DNA of 64,000 bases, taken from contig NW_026516260.1 of assembly GCF_025602895.1 (NCBI RefSeq), positions 230,484 through 294,483 on the forward strand. The letters run 5' to 3'. A program made the translations under genes and the position numbers. Numbering within the stretch: position 1 is the stretch's first letter; the number at the start of each line of letters is the position of its first letter. Origin of the DNA: Polychytrium aggregatum (Eukaryota > Chytridiomycota > Chytridiomycetes > Polychytriales). The notes under the pieces are model-generated. The model was not told the DNA's origin and made no database searches. It worked only from the letters and a program-made list of their open reading frames with translations. Below, in pieces: positions 38,809 through 50,998 of this stretch.

Positions 38809-39837
38809 ATGCTTATCAAGGTCAAGGTAGGGTGCACGCTGCCGGGCCACCCCGAGGTCGCCGGCCTCGACGTCCTTGGTCCGTTGGACATTTTCTGCAC
38901 GGTGTCTTTATGTCGCCGAACGCTGCTTGGCCTTTCCCCGGGCTGACATCAACTCCTGCTCTGTCTTGCCGGACCACGGCTACTCTCTCCCCAGACCCTT
39001 ACCGGAAAGGAGGTGAGACTGAATCGTGGAGTGTTGCCGTGCAATCGAACGTCCCTGCCAGTTCCCGGCAAGCCCGCCCCGTAGTTGTCTGTTGGTGTTC
39101 ACCGAGCCGCCTCCCGTCGGCATCTGGCATTGCCATCCGGTATCACCCGGCATCACCATTGCCCTCTGTCCGGACCACCCAGATCGAAATCGATATCGAG
39201 CCGTCAGACACCGTAAGTCGATTATCACTCGGCCCCTTGGCTTGTGCTGGCACATTTCATGCTGGTTGGCATCTCTGTCGGTGTGAACGCACGGCGAATT
39301 GCGCCACTGATTCTTGCCGCTCGACAGATTGGCCGTATCAAGGAGAGAGTTGAAGAGAAGGAAGGCATTCCTCCTGCTCAGCAGAGGTGAGAGCGTGACG
39401 GATAATGTAACAGATCACCGGGACGCAAGAAGCATCGTCAGCTCAAGAAACTGGAAGCTGCACCGAGATTCGCCGAGCTGCGACATGCCGTATCCGGGGC
39501 CGTTCGGGCTCGCAGCCGACCGCTGGAGCCGCAGCCTTCCAACGCAACAGCTCCCGCCGCGGACATACTAACGTACACCTCCGTCTACCAACCATCTTGC
39601 TAGATTGATCTTTGGTGGAAAGCAAATGTATGTATCGCTCCGCAGCCTTAATTGTCGACCAGCCGATCTTGCCCAGACGCACGCTCATGCTCGCCATCAT
39701 CGCCATCATCGCCTAACCACTGCCATATTATATTTCCGCCGCCTCGGTATAGGGCCGATGACCGAAGCGTCGTAAGCTACAACGTTGAGGCTGGCTCTGT
39801 CCTGCATCTCGTTCTGGCCCTGCGTGGTGGATGCTAG
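38809..39837 (+). CDS. RUB1: NEDD8/Rub1 ubiquitin-like protein precursor (6 exons)
   Basis: NEDD8 is conjugated to cullins to activate SCF-type ligases. Exons are 38809-38826, 38995-39012, 39183-39212, 39328-39386, 39604-39627 and 39753-39837. They encode MLIKVKTLTGKEIEIDIEPS, DTIGRIKERVEEKEGIPPAQ, QRLIFGGKQMADDRSVVSYN and VEAGSVLHLVLALRGGC. The IKERVEEKEGIPPAQQR stretch and the Ala in QQRLIFGGKQMADD are NEDD8-like; ubiquitin has an Arg at residue 72. A single Cys after GG means the precursor needs processing to expose the diglycine. Two 18-nt exons make this an extreme micro-exon gene. Confidence 0.95.
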
Positions 39838-40026
39838 ACCGCCGCCCTCTCCGAACCGATCCCGGCTGCCCAGGCCGTGTGTGTTGACCAGTCCGAGCAT
39901 TGTCCTCGGGCCCTGACCCTGGCCTTGAAATAAAAGCCCAGATCACTCCAGCCTTTGTGAGCAAATACATAGATCGGTCCTTGACTTCTTGCTCCCTTGC
40001 CGGTGTTCCGATCGGTAGCGTCCATT

Positions 40027-40700
40027 CTACTTTGCCTTCTTCTTCTTTGTCTTGCTGAGATACGACGCAAAGACATCCACTACCTGGGCCCTTGGCTTGG
40101 ACGAGCCTTTTGGCGTTGCCGATGCTGATGCTACGGCCGCCGCTCGGCTTTCGCCATCGTTGAGGGCTGGGACCAAGAGTGGGGGCAACGATGTGTGAAT
40201 CGAGGGCTGACAACGATTCAAGAGAGAGGGCAGCGACTCTGGGCCCAGCATCATATATTACCTTTTTCCGCAGCAATCTGGGCTTCCTCCTGTCTCTTCT
40301 TCTTGGCAGCAACTGACTTTTGGACGTCTGCCAGCCTCGCTCGCTTGTTTTCAGGTGTTTTGTAAAGGCTGCCGAGTCTATCAAGCAAGCGGTAAGGGGG
40401 GGGGAGGATCAGATCGCGGCAGAACCAGTCGAGTGCCTGGACCAATGTCGATGCACATTATCGGATGCTGATACGCATCGATCCCGCCGCACTTGCAGGT
40501 TCCGGGGCAACGAATCATCGCCATAGCTCCATCGGTGGTTGGCAAGTAAGCAGCAAATGCGGATATTACTTTGGTTTGGCGGCAGTCGAAGCGCCATCGT
40601 TCGTGGAGGCCTCGGCCGGCAGCCAGCTGTCCACGAGCTTTCGGGCCAGATGCGCCGAGACCTCTGCCTTTGTCCTGAGCGCCTCGACGTCCTCGGGCAT
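40027..40700 (-). CDS. Small basic protein of unknown function (3 or more exons)
   Basis: The ATG is at 40700. Exon 1 encodes EDVEALRTKAEVSAHLARKL and VDSWLP, and ends KPK on a GTAATA donor near 40572. An exon around 40382-40254 encodes LGSLYKTPENKRARLADVQK and AAKKKRQEEAQIAAEKG. The last exon (to 40027) ends DVFASYLSKTKKKKAK. The middle is a charged coiled coil and the C-terminus a lysine tail. The 'LARKLVDSWLP' start and 'SYLSKTKKKKAK' end vaguely recall DUF3245-type nucleolar proteins, but I cannot be sure. The gene could have another 5' exon. It converges on NEDD8. Confidence 0.55.
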
Positions 40701-41143
40701 GGTGCGCTGCAGTGGTTGCGATCGTCGACACCAGGCATCGCTGGGCTCTTGTCCCCGAGCAAATGGATCTGCATGTGCATCAGTGTGTGTGTGTGTGTGT
40801 GGATTACATAATGTGCGACTTTTTTGTTTTTTTTTGGAAACGCAAATCGCATCGCACATCAGGACGGCCCGCCTCCCAGTCGTCGAGCTCCGAGCATCGA
40901 GCAGCGAGCACGGATCGAGCTCCGAGCACCAACCGGCTGCACAAATTCCAGGTGCGTGATAGCCAGACGCAGGGCCGCCTTGCTTGGCCAGCCGGTGCCA
41001 GCAGTATGAGTGATCGCGACGCAAACGACATCACCAACCCCATCGACATTGTCGATTGATGCCCTGCTGCCGTTTTTCAATGTATGCTCCGATGCAGACC
41101 AGTCCTCCACAGCAAGTCGAACCAACTTTGAAAAACAGACACA
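40701..41143. promoter_or_regulatory. Divergent 5' region shared by the small basic protein gene and UTP13
   Basis: It contains a (GT)n tract (40784-40801) and a T9 run. A short + strand frame ending at 41059 has no family support. Confidence 0.4.
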
Positions 41144-44100
41144 ATGAGCGAGCCCGTTCACCTCAAATCCAGGTAACGAGCGCGCTGAAATGCTCTGCAT
41201 CGTATGCGACTCTGCTAATGTGCGCTTGCTGAATAAACGCCCGACTGAACAATCTCGATCGGTGCCAACTTTATCCACTCCGATGCGACAATTCAACCCC
41301 TCGATACGATGATGCCTGCATATTGTCGACGGCGATCACTCTCGGCGTGGTGGCTCCCGTGTGCTTGCGCGGTCATTTCGCAATCGATCAACAGCTTCGA
41401 TATCGAGAAGAGCCTCGAGGAGATCTACACCGGTGGCAAAGTCGTTGTCACCAAGGACAACAAGACCCTGATCACCACCATCGGAGAGGACGTTCGCATC
41501 ATGGACCTGGAGAGCGGTCAGATCGTCCATACTCTTGAAGGGGTAATGCTGCTGCAGCCGCAAGGCATCCTCCGAATGTCACCATAGCAGCCGAGGAACG
41601 GCGGCGTGCGAGGCTACCCAGAGGTCCCTCGGATATGCAATGAGCGCTGCATGTACCGCTCCCACCGGTTAGTCCTGGGCAATCAACACACCGAGATGAT
41701 TAACAAGGCCCGCTGACTCTGTCTCATCGACACACTCTCCGCAGGAGGCCGATGTTGTGACCTGTTTGGTCGCCAGACCCGAGGGCAACCATCTCGTCAC
41801 AGCGAGCCGAAGTTTGTTGCTCCGAATATGGGAGATTGCAACCGGCAAGGAGATCCGGAGCTGGAAGGTGGGCAAAATAGACACCGCCGGGTCTGCTGGA
41901 GGGGCGTCGTGAGCGCTTCCAAGGGAAACATTCCTAACGATCCTGTCCTCGAACACGCCCTTCCTCTCTCGTATTGACCTCGTCGCCTGGATCGCGTGCG
42001 TTCATCAAATATTCGCCGATGTTTGGACTGATGCCTTGAATCTGTAACGAAAACTCGGGCAAACCTTGTGATATGTGCCATGAATGCGACACGGCTCAAA
42101 GGCTCACCAAGCTCCTGTCCTGACCATGGACTTTGACCCCACGTCAACCCTGGTGGCCACGGGCTCAGCCGATAGCACAATCAAGCTCTGGGACGTTGAT
42201 CGCGGATTCTGCACCCACAACCTGACCGGCCATAGCGGCATCGTTTCCATCGTCAAATTCCATCCAAATGCCAAACAGCTGAAACTCGTCTCTGGCGCGG
42301 ACGACTGCACGATTCGCATTTGGGATCTGACCGAGAAGCGGTGAGGACGGGCGGTGGACAATGGGCGATGGGTGGTGGGTGTATTTGGTGCTGTTCATGG
42401 TGATGAGGTGGACCTGGGAGCCTCGCCGCCCAAACCTTGCATGGCTCGAGAGGCGTTTGGACATGGCGCTAATCTGTGTTTGCATCGTGTCTTCTGATGG
42501 CATTCGGGTCTCCCAGGTGCATCTCCGTGCTCGACTCGCATGTCAGTGTCATTCGTGGCTTGGACTTTACAAAGGATGGCAGCCAGCTCATCAGCTGCGC
42601 TCGCGACAAAGTCGTTAATCTCTGGGACTTCAAGTCCGGCAACCTTCTCAAGACGCTTCCCATCCTCGAGGCAAGTTGAGCCGAGCGTGTTTTGCAAGAT
42701 AGTCGCCAGCATGATCGTGATGCGATCCCTCCGCCCTCTCGATATTGTCATGGCCGGAAAGCGTCTGGCTTGAACGGGCTGCTGACTCGCCATCAATCAC
42801 CGTCACTGCTCTGCTGGAACCGATGGACCTGTCCTTCTCGCAGTCGGTTGAGGCTGTCGGTGTTCTGACGGCTGCTCCCCACGGCGTGCAAGCATCCAAG
42901 GACGATCTGTTCATTTATACTGGAGGCGACAAAGGTATGGTATTTCCGCTGGCTGCTCTTCCTGCCTGTCCCGTCGACCTGTCCAACGAGCAGCGTCTGG
43001 CTATGGACGTCCTCGTCAAAGGAGCGCTATTCAAACGGTGCGTGCATTGTTCCCTGCTCCGCTCAGGCTTCATCCGTATATGGAACGTCAGGACGGGTCA
43101 GTGCGTTGCCCAGGACAAGTCGGGTGTGATCGGCGGTCATACGATTATGGATGTTCAGTAAGTAGCACACTGGGATGTCGTGGCGGCTTGGATGCATCCC
43201 GATCGATTGCAGTCACCGATAACATGATTGCAGCTTAATCACGATCGGGCTCGGTCAAATAAGGGGGGCGAATCGCCCGAATGTGCCGATAGCTGATGTA
43301 TACTCATGCATTCTCGTCCAGACTGCTCAAGTCACGGAACCAACTGATGGCGGTGACCAGCGACCAGAACCTGTTCTTCTTCAACGGCACGACTCTCGAT
43401 AAAGTCAAGCAAATTGTGGGCTACAACGATGAAATCCTGGACGCTACCTTTGTCGGGCCCGACCATACCAAAATTGCCGTCGCCACCAACAGCGAGCAGG
43501 TTCGTCCCCACCCTTCACACGTCGTTACCAGGAGCCAACAGATGAGAGGGAGAGGGACGTGCAGTGTCGTGATCGGTTTGGACCTGTGACCGATGTACTG
43601 CCATCGACAACATTCATAGAAGTGGGCGTCATTCTCAATGAATCGTTGCCCTCCATCATCCAGATCCGCATCTTTGATCTGGAAACCACTGACTGCGAGA
43701 TCCTCCAAGGACACAAGGAGATGGTCATCTCGCTCGACAAGTCGTCGGACGGCACGCTACTGATCTCTGGCTCCAAGGACCATCGCGCCCTGGTGTGGCG
43801 GATGAACGAGCACTCCAAGTAAGTGCCATTCCGTTCGCTATTGGCCATGACGATGATGATGTCTGCCTTTGATCGCAGTCGCGCTCAAGGACCATTTTGC
43901 TGTACTATGGATTGCTGCTGTTCAGATAGCTGATCCTGTCAATGGGACGATTTGCAGATTTGATTGTGTCGGTGAATGCGTTGGCCACACAGAAGCTGTT
44001 GGCGCCGTTGCATTTTCTCGTCGTTTCTCCAGCTTCGCCGTAACTGGCTCGCAGGACCGAACGATCAAAGTCTGGGATTTGTCTACGATAGGTGGGCTTG

Positions 44101-45815
44101 GCGATCCTGTGCGCAGAGTCCACACTCGGCTGCGACCCTGTTGTTCGTACGTCGCATGGTGGCAGCGATGTGCTGTGGTTCGCTGACATGTGTGCCTCCT
44201 CACAGCCGATGACCACATTGCCAAGCTCAAGACACTCTACACGTTCCAGGCTCATGAAAAGGACATCAACTCAATCGCTATTGCCCCGAACGACAAGGTC
44301 TTTGCCACCGGCTCACAAGACAAGACTGCCAAGGTCAGCAAAGCCTTGCTGGAACGGCGGGTGTACCGCGATTTGGACCCAGGGTGAAATGGTTGGAGTG
44401 CTCGGTGAACGCTGTATTCACGCATGATCGCTTGTTGGTCTGCTGGCAATATTGAATTGTCACTAGATCTGGTCGGTCAGCGACGGATCCCTGCTTGGCG
44501 TCTGCAAGGGCCACAAGCGCGGTGTATGGTGCGTTGAATTTTCACCTGTCGATCAAGTCCTGGCAACATCCTCCGGCGACAAGACCATCAAACTATGGTC
44601 CATCCGCGACTTTACCTGTCTGAAGGTAAAGCAGTCGGCCGGTCTCTGGAGGAGCACCGCGTCGGGCCTGTGGGGGATTGCTGTCGAGGAAACCTATTGA
44701 AGCCGATACTGACCATACGCCGCCGGACATGCCCACATGACCGTTCATCCATCCATACTTTGGGCTCGCTAGACTCTGGAGGGGCATTTGAACTCTGTGC
44801 TCCGGGTGCGCTTCATTTCCATGGGCATGCAGCTTGTCTCGAGCGGCTCCGACGGTCTTGTCAAGCTCTGGACCATCAAGACGAGCGAGTGCGTCGAGAC
44901 TCTCGACAAGCACGAAGACAAGGTCAGTCAATGCCATCCGAGCCAAACAATGACTGCATGCTCCGGCAGACGTGGCTGTCTCAACTTGCATACATCCTTC
45001 TATCTAATCGCGCTCCAATACTGCTCCCTGTGTAGGTGTGGGCACTGTCTGTGCGCAAGGACGAGAAGCAGATTGCCTCTGGCGGCGTCGACTCGGCCAT
45101 TCATCTGTGGAAGGACGTGACGATCGAGAAAGAGGAGCAGAAGCAGGCCGAGAACGAAAACAAGGTGCTGAAGGAGCAGGATCTTTCCAACTTCCTCTTG
45201 AAGAAGGATTATCGGAACGCGGTGTTGCTGGCGCTGGAACTCCGGCAGCCCATGAGGCTGCTCAAGATCTTTTCGCAGTTGATCGAGGCCAAGGATGATT
45301 CCGACAGTCTGCTTGGATCCAAGGCTCTGGAGCTGGTGCTCGGCAACCTCGAGGACGACAAGGTATGTTGCCGATGGGTGCTCTGCATTGCCCTGAACAA
45401 CCAGTGGAAAGAACAGCGATGCAAATGCAAATGCAAATGCAAATGCAAATGCAAATGCAAATGCAAATGCAAATGCAAATGCTACTCAAGACTGATACAT
45501 TCCCTTTCTTGTGGGCGCGCCGACTAGATCGAATTGCTTCTGCTCTACGTCCGAGACTGGAACACCAACACCAAGCACTCACAGACCAGCCAGGCGATTC
45601 TTCGTGTAGTTCTGGAGAAGCTGCCTCAGGAGCGCATTCTGGGGCTGGCAAAGTCCAAGGAGATCCTCGAGGCACTGCTGCCGTACACCGAGAGGCACTA
45701 CCAGCACGCCGACCAGCTCATGTCGGGCAGCTACCTTATCGACTACACCCTGCATGCCATGGATAATCTGCTGCAGCTGGATGAGAACCTGGAAGACGAG
45801 ATGGACGACAACTAA
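41144..45815 (+). CDS. UTP13: UTP13/TBL3-type WD40 subunit of the small-subunit processome
   Basis: Nucleolar UTP-B component needed for 18S rRNA maturation. The first exon is 41144-41172 (MSEPVHLKS), followed by many short exons. WD40 repeats are seen in order: TGGKVVVTKDNKTLITTIGE; EADVVTCLVARPEGNHLVTA; HQAPVLTMDFDPTSTLVATG; HVSVIRGLDFTKDGSQLISC; EMVISLDKSSDGTLLISGSK; HTEAVGAVAFSRRFSSFAVT; KDINSIAIAPNDKVFATGSQ; RGVWCVEFSPVDQVLATSSG; and a last VWALSVRKDEKQIASGGVD. That is enough for the two propellers known in Utp13. After the propellers comes the Utp13 C-terminal helical domain (FLLKKDYRNAVLLALELRQP through LMSGSYLIDYTLHAMDNLLQ), which binds other UTP-B subunits. The acidic end is EDEMDDN. 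The penultimate intron (45364-45526) carries a hexanucleotide array. Confidence 0.92.
45419..45482 (+). repeat. Hexanucleotide array (AAATGC)n in a UTP13 intron
   Basis: About ten perfect ATGCAA/AAATGC units lie between the last two coding exons of UTP13. Confidence 0.95.
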
Positions 45816-46378
45816 GGTTCCGCACGACTGGCCACTGATATGTTATGCTCGTTGGGCAACGGATGGTGGTGCGCAGCGTATTGGTGGGAGATCGGTTGCC
45901 TGAACCTTGATCAAACAGCGGAAATACGAGTTGGATAGACGCTTGGAGCGACGTCCGATATCCTCGAGCAGTGGCTGATTCTCGGAGTGAGTCCTTTTCT
46001 TGTTCGTGCCTTTCGCCTCTCCCATCGGTTCGCTTCGGATGGAAGTTCCTGGCGACGACTTGTCCGAGAAGCGACCCATGGCACAGCACAGAGCGTCTCA
46101 GTAATTTGGCTCAGCAAGATATCGTTTTATTGTCTCACGTAAAGGAGAGGCAGGCGGAGAAGGGGGGCGGAAGGGGGATGCCGGAGTGGCGGTATCGAGG
46201 GCACAGCCGATGCCAGCGTCATGCAAAGGGCAGCACGGAGAAAGGCGGCGGGTATGCAGCGGGGTGGCGACCGCATAGCCAAGGAGGAAAGTCATCGACC
46301 CGATGGACGCCCCCCTCGCGCAGGCATCTGGCCCCGACTGCCTCCAGCGTTGTAAGATCCGGGACGAGTGCATTCATT
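45816..46378. other. Convergent spacer between UTP13 and UBC9
   Basis: No coding feature is recognised in these 560 bp. Confidence 0.4.
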
Positions 46379-47339
46379 CTAATCCTTGTTGCTGTATTCG
46401 CGAGCCTGCTGCCGAACTCGCTCACGATAGGCCTCCTTGTCTTTCTTGAAGAGCAGATAGGCGTCGTGCTGGGCTGGCGAGTCCGGGTTGGGGCTGTCGA
46501 GCAGATCCTGGATGCCCAGAAGGATCTGCTTCAGGGTGATGGAGGGTTTCCAGTCCTGCTCCTCGTTCAGGATCGACAGGCAGACGGTGCCGGACGGATA
46601 GACATTTGGATGGAAGAACAGGCCTGAGTTGGCAACAAACTGGCACTTTGGCGGCTTCTGGGGGTAGTCTTCAGGGAAGATGAGGACGAGCTTGTAGAGG
46701 CCACCCTCCCAGTCGGTGTTGGCTTTGCCAGGAATGCCGGCGCTCCACCGCATGAGATTCAGGTTGCCGTTGCTATCCTTTTCGGGACGGGCATAGAAGC
46801 CGAATGCTGGTCGCAAAGATGATGGAAAGACAAGATTGCAATATCGCAGCAATGAAATTTGGCGATCGGATGATCCGAGGGTTCGTGGGATTCGTTGCGT
46901 GAGATTGGCGATCGAGGAGGAAGTGCCAGGCAAGCAGTATAGCGTTGTCCATCGGAAGAGTGTCGTACACGGTGAGATCGCATGTCGTAGTAGGGAGATC
47001 GCAGGTCGAGTCGGTGAGTATTTGGAGAATGCGGATCGCCAAGGCATACGATGGAACATGAGGCATAGACATCATGGCAGAACGAGGCATAGACATCATG
47101 GCAGAACGAGGCATAGACATCATGGCAGAACGAGCACCGCCAATCGCATCTCCATCCTCCGAGCAGCCAAGCCGATCTGACCGGAATAGTCCTGGCACGA
47201 CTGTGTCTGTTGGTGCTTGGACGCCACCGGGTCGGTTCCTTCCCGGACAGACAGTTGCCGGAGCGAGGTGATACGTACGCTGGTCCTTTCTCCACTGTTT
47301 TCGCTCCTCGGCCAGACGGGTTTGGCAAATGATGGACAT
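46379..47339 (-). CDS. UBC9: UBC9-type SUMO-conjugating E2 enzyme (2 exons)
   Basis: Exon 1 is 47279-47339 ([20 protein letters not shown]) and exon 2 is 46379-46806. The splice restores [14 protein letters not shown]. Family features are [26 protein letters not shown], and the catalytic site [15 protein letters not shown] with its Cys. Then come [31 protein letters not shown] and a short C-terminus. SRLAxERKxWRKD and [11 protein letters not shown] with no acidic insert separate UBC9 from ubiquitin E2s. The length of about 162 residues is typical. The single intron of 472 bp contains a 24-bp triplicated minisatellite. Confidence 0.95.
47061..47132. repeat. 24-bp minisatellite, three identical units, in the UBC9 intron
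   Basis: The unit AGGCATAGACATCATGGCAG plus AACG is repeated exactly at 47061, 47085 and 47109. Confidence 0.95.
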
Positions 47340-47995
47340 GATGGACTAATCAGACAGAGGTGTTGGTGGGATGCGACAGGGACTATTCGTGTGAGTGTGC
47401 GCGGATAATGCTGCTGCAGATACTGCTGCCGATACTGCTGCCGGTACTGCTGTCGCCGCTGCTGCTGCTGCGTCGGATCGGTGGCTCAGCCAGGCCAGAC
47501 CTGAGAGGATCGGATGGGTGCGTTCGGGGGCCGCCAGATCAATGACAAGTCAGCCAGGCCGCCCAAAGCAGGGATGAGGGGAGGCACGCGCGTGTGTGTG
47601 TGTGGGACGGGCGGCTTGATCCGGCGGCTCGAATGCGCGGCGCGATGAAATTAATGATGACATAAGCGGCGCACTTTTTTTTGCCCCAGACACGAAGCAG
47701 TGTCGGAAGGCGAAAATCGGTCAAGCACACCAGGCGATCGACGACAGCGACAGGGTCTGGCACGCACATCTCTTCGATTCGGCCAGCAACAGCAAAAGCA
47801 GCATCGACAGCGATAGCAGTAGCAGCAGCAGCAGCAATAGCAGCAGCACCTCCACACCACGGGTATTCTGCTCTGTACAGATCGATTTTCAAGCAGCTTC
47901 GATCAGCCGGCCCTCTGCCTCCCCTCGGTTGCCGCTCATCACCGCAACCTCCACCTAAATCCGCACCGATTCGATAAAGCGAGCATCCTGTGAAT
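47340..47995. promoter_or_regulatory. Divergent 5' region between UBC9 and PUF6
   Basis: It is rich in CTG/CAG-type triplets: CTGCTGCCGATA-like units at 47408-47475 and AGCAGC units at 47815-47850. A short GT run lies near 47592. No gene is seen. Confidence 0.45.
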
Positions 47996-48225
47996 ATGGC
48001 CAAGAGCAAGTCGAGTCAGCTCGCCAAAGCGAGCAAATCCAGCGCGCCGCCCAAATCCAACACGGGCACCATTGCCAAGAAGCAGAAGAGCCAGGCACAT
48101 GTCAAGTCCAAGGTCCAGGAGGAGCCCGAGGACGAGGTATTGGATGAAGCCGAGGACGGCGCGGACGACAACGGCGACTCGGACGATGGCTGGGAGTCTG
48201 ATGACAGCAACATCAAAAACGACGA

Positions 48226-48258
<33 letters not shown>

Positions 48259-50998
48259 CAACGATGGTGATGAGATCGATGGAGACGACGATGGCCAAGA
48301 CGAAGATGAGGGCGAGGGGGCCTCGCCTCGCGGCGCCAAGCGAGCCAAGAAGGATGACGAGGACGACAAGTCAGGTTCGTGGCAGCGGTACTTGTGCTCT
48401 AGGATGAAAAATGTATTGTCCGAATACTCGTGAGGCTCCTATGAGCGGGTTTGTTGCCTGTTTTCTGGTTTCTAACCCCAAAGTCGATGTGGCAACTCGT
48501 CCCGCAGTAGAAAAGTCTCGGCCAGATCGCGAGGGCCAGAAGGCTCTGCTCCTCGAGCGCAAGGCTCAGAAGCCCAATGCGCCGCTTGTGCTCAAGATCA
48601 AAAAGCTTTGGGAGCGACTGCGGGTCAAGAAGCTGACAGCGAAGGAGCGCGCGCCGTTCATGGAGGAGATGATGGGACTGGTCACCGGCAAGATCCACGA
48701 TGTAAGGATAGAAAGGGCGGATTGCAACTGCCTGTGGCATGCTGGTGCATTTGTATGGGCCGTGGTGTGATCATGAGCTAACTGACCTCCATGCGACCGA
48801 TGGTGCCCCACAGATCATTTTCAAGCACGATGCCTCACGCATTGTGCAGTCCATTCTCAAGTACGGCACGTTGGACGACCGCAACATTGTGGCTGCGGAG
48901 CTCAAGGGCTACTATGCCGAGCTGTCCAAGAGCCAGTATGGGCGCTTTATCGTGTCGAAGATCTTGAACTATTGGTGAGTCACGCTGCAGGAACAGCCCG
49001 ACACGATGGCGTTATGGCGCAGGAACAATGAATGTGGGCTAAAGGGTGCTCGAGAGCAGCTTTGTTGCAAACGCAGCGCCGTCCACGGGCACAGCATGAT
49101 CCCAAAGGCGCCCAAATCAGCACTCGGATCCGCGGTTGAGTTTCTGACCCGTATCTGCAAACTCGGCTTGCACTTGGTCCCCCACCAGCCCCAAATATCG
49201 CAACAACGTTATCACGGAGCTGTACGGCAATGTTCGCAAGCTCATTCGCCACCGCGACGCATCGCATGTGCTGGAAGAAGCTTACTCGCAGTTTGCGAAT
49301 GCACAGCAGCGAACGGCGCTGATCGAGGAGTTCTATGGCCCAGAGTTTAGCATCTTCAAGAGCAAGGGCTCGAAGAGCGTCTTTACGATTGTCCAGGAGA
49401 ATCCCGCAAAGAAGCCGTCGATCGTGAAACATCTGCGCGAGAGTCTGACGGGCTTGCTAGAGAAGGGCTTCAGCAGCATTGGCCCATACACAATCGTCCA
49501 TCGAGCCCTGCTGGAGTACATGCAGCTCACCGATGAGAAGGGCCTGAACGAGATGATTACGCTGGTGAAGGAACACCTCGCCTCGATCTTGCACACCCGC
49601 GAAGGCTCACAAGTTTGCCAGCTGGTGATCCTGCACTCGACCACCAAGGATCGCAAGCTTATCATCAAGTCGTTCAAGGAGTATGTGATCAAGATTTCCA
49701 AGGAGCAGTACGGACATGTGGCTCTTTTGACGCTCTTTGACTCTGTGGACGACACCGTCCTGCTCAAGAAGGCGGTCGTCGGCGAGTTGGTAGCCGGCAC
49801 GCCGATTGTGGCTGGCGGCGAGGGCAACCTGCTCGACCTGGCCAAGGACCAGTATGCAAGCCGTGTGCTGCTGTTCCTGCTCTGCGGCCGCAATCCCAAA
49901 TACCAGCCTGCATACATCATCAAGGAGATGGCCCAGCTGGACGAGGTCCGTGCCAAGACATCCAAGAAGGACGATGTCCAGCGGCGGGCTGAGATGCTGG
50001 AGGCCATCTCGGAGCCGCTGATAGCAGTGGCCGTGAAGAACGCCAATTTGCTGATTCGCGACAAGTACGGCTCGCAGGTTCTGCTCGAGCTCTTCCGGAC
50101 CAGTCAAGGTTCGTATCCGCTGTGTCAGGGAGCGTGCGGGTAGGCGGCAAGGGCAGTTGGGTGTGGGAAGCGACGGCGGTATCGCTGTTGCAGAAGGAGC
50201 GCACACTGAGGGGTTCCCTAGTACCGTCTTGGGCGGGATGTGGGAGCACAGGCCACACAGGCCACACAGGCCACACAGGCACTCACGATACCGAACTTGT
50301 TTCATGGCACACCAGGAGACAAGGCCGCCCTGATCGAGGCTGTTGCCGCGTTGGTCGAGGGCACCGGATCAGCCAAGCAGGCTGAGAAGTCCGGCGAGGA
50401 CAAGTCAGGAGCGGCTTCTGGCGAAGTGTTCCATCCCATCAAGAAGCTCCACGCCGAGGCAACGGCTGCCAAGAAAGCTCAGGCCGAAGAGGGTCTGGAT
50501 CTCGACACCCACGTCTTTCTCCACTTCCCCGCCTCGCGCATCGTCAAAGACATGATTGCGGGGTCGTGGGGCGGCAAGAAGAGCGAAAGCCAAGAGGTGT
50601 CCAGCGAGCCTGCGCGCTCGGAGCAGTCGATCCAGTTTGCTCGGGCAGTGACAGCCAAGATCCAGGACCACATTCCGTTCTGGATCGGGCAGGCGGCGCA
50701 TGACCCGCACCACACACAGCGCCTGTCGTTGATTCTGCTGGCGCTTCTCGAGACCGAAGACGCCGAGGTCCACGCGATCTTCAAGAGCAAAGCGAGCAAG
50801 ACCGTGATTGCAAAGGCCCAGGATGCCATCGCCGCATCCAAGCAAGACCCGCAACCGGCAGCAAGCGACAACAAGAAGCGCAAGAGCGGCGACAGGGCTG
50901 CCAAAAAGGGTGCCGAGAGCGAGTCATCCAAGGGGGAGGTCAGGGCAACGTCCATTGAGCAGTTTGTCCGCAAGATTGGCGAGATTGCCAAGGCATAG
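47996..50998 (+). CDS. PUF6: PUF6/PUM3-type Pumilio-repeat nucleolar protein
   Basis: Puf6/PUM3 proteins are nucleolar RNA-binding factors for 60S assembly and, in yeast, ASH1 mRNA control. ATG 47996 (MAKSKSSQLAK) is the first ATG in frame. The N-terminus is basic then very acidic (an Asp run near residues 78-100). Puf-like repeats follow in several exons: KHDASRIVQSILKYGTLDDR; AELSKSQYGRFIVSKILNYW; HRDASHVLEEAYSQFANAQQ; KGSKSVFTIVQENPAKKPSI; HTREGSQVCQLVILHSTTKD; ISKEQYGHVALLTLFDSVDD; and DKYGSQVLLELFRTSQG. The C-terminal CPL-type region runs to the stop at 50998 (THVFLHFPASRIVKDMIAGS). Divergent repeats lacking the classical SxxxEK code match Puf6 rather than PUM1/2. One intron has a 10-bp repeat (50246-50281). 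Confidence 0.92.
50246..50281. repeat. 10-bp intronic repeat (CACAGGCCACACAGGC)
   Basis: About 3.5 units of GGCCACACAG lie at or just before an intron acceptor of PUF6. Confidence 0.85.

Noticed and set aside
45419-45482. Regular short repeats that could suggest a CRISPR-like or telomeric array
   Set aside because: Contiguous 6-bp units without spacers lie inside a UTP13 intron; this is a microsatellite and not a telomere motif of TTAGGG type.
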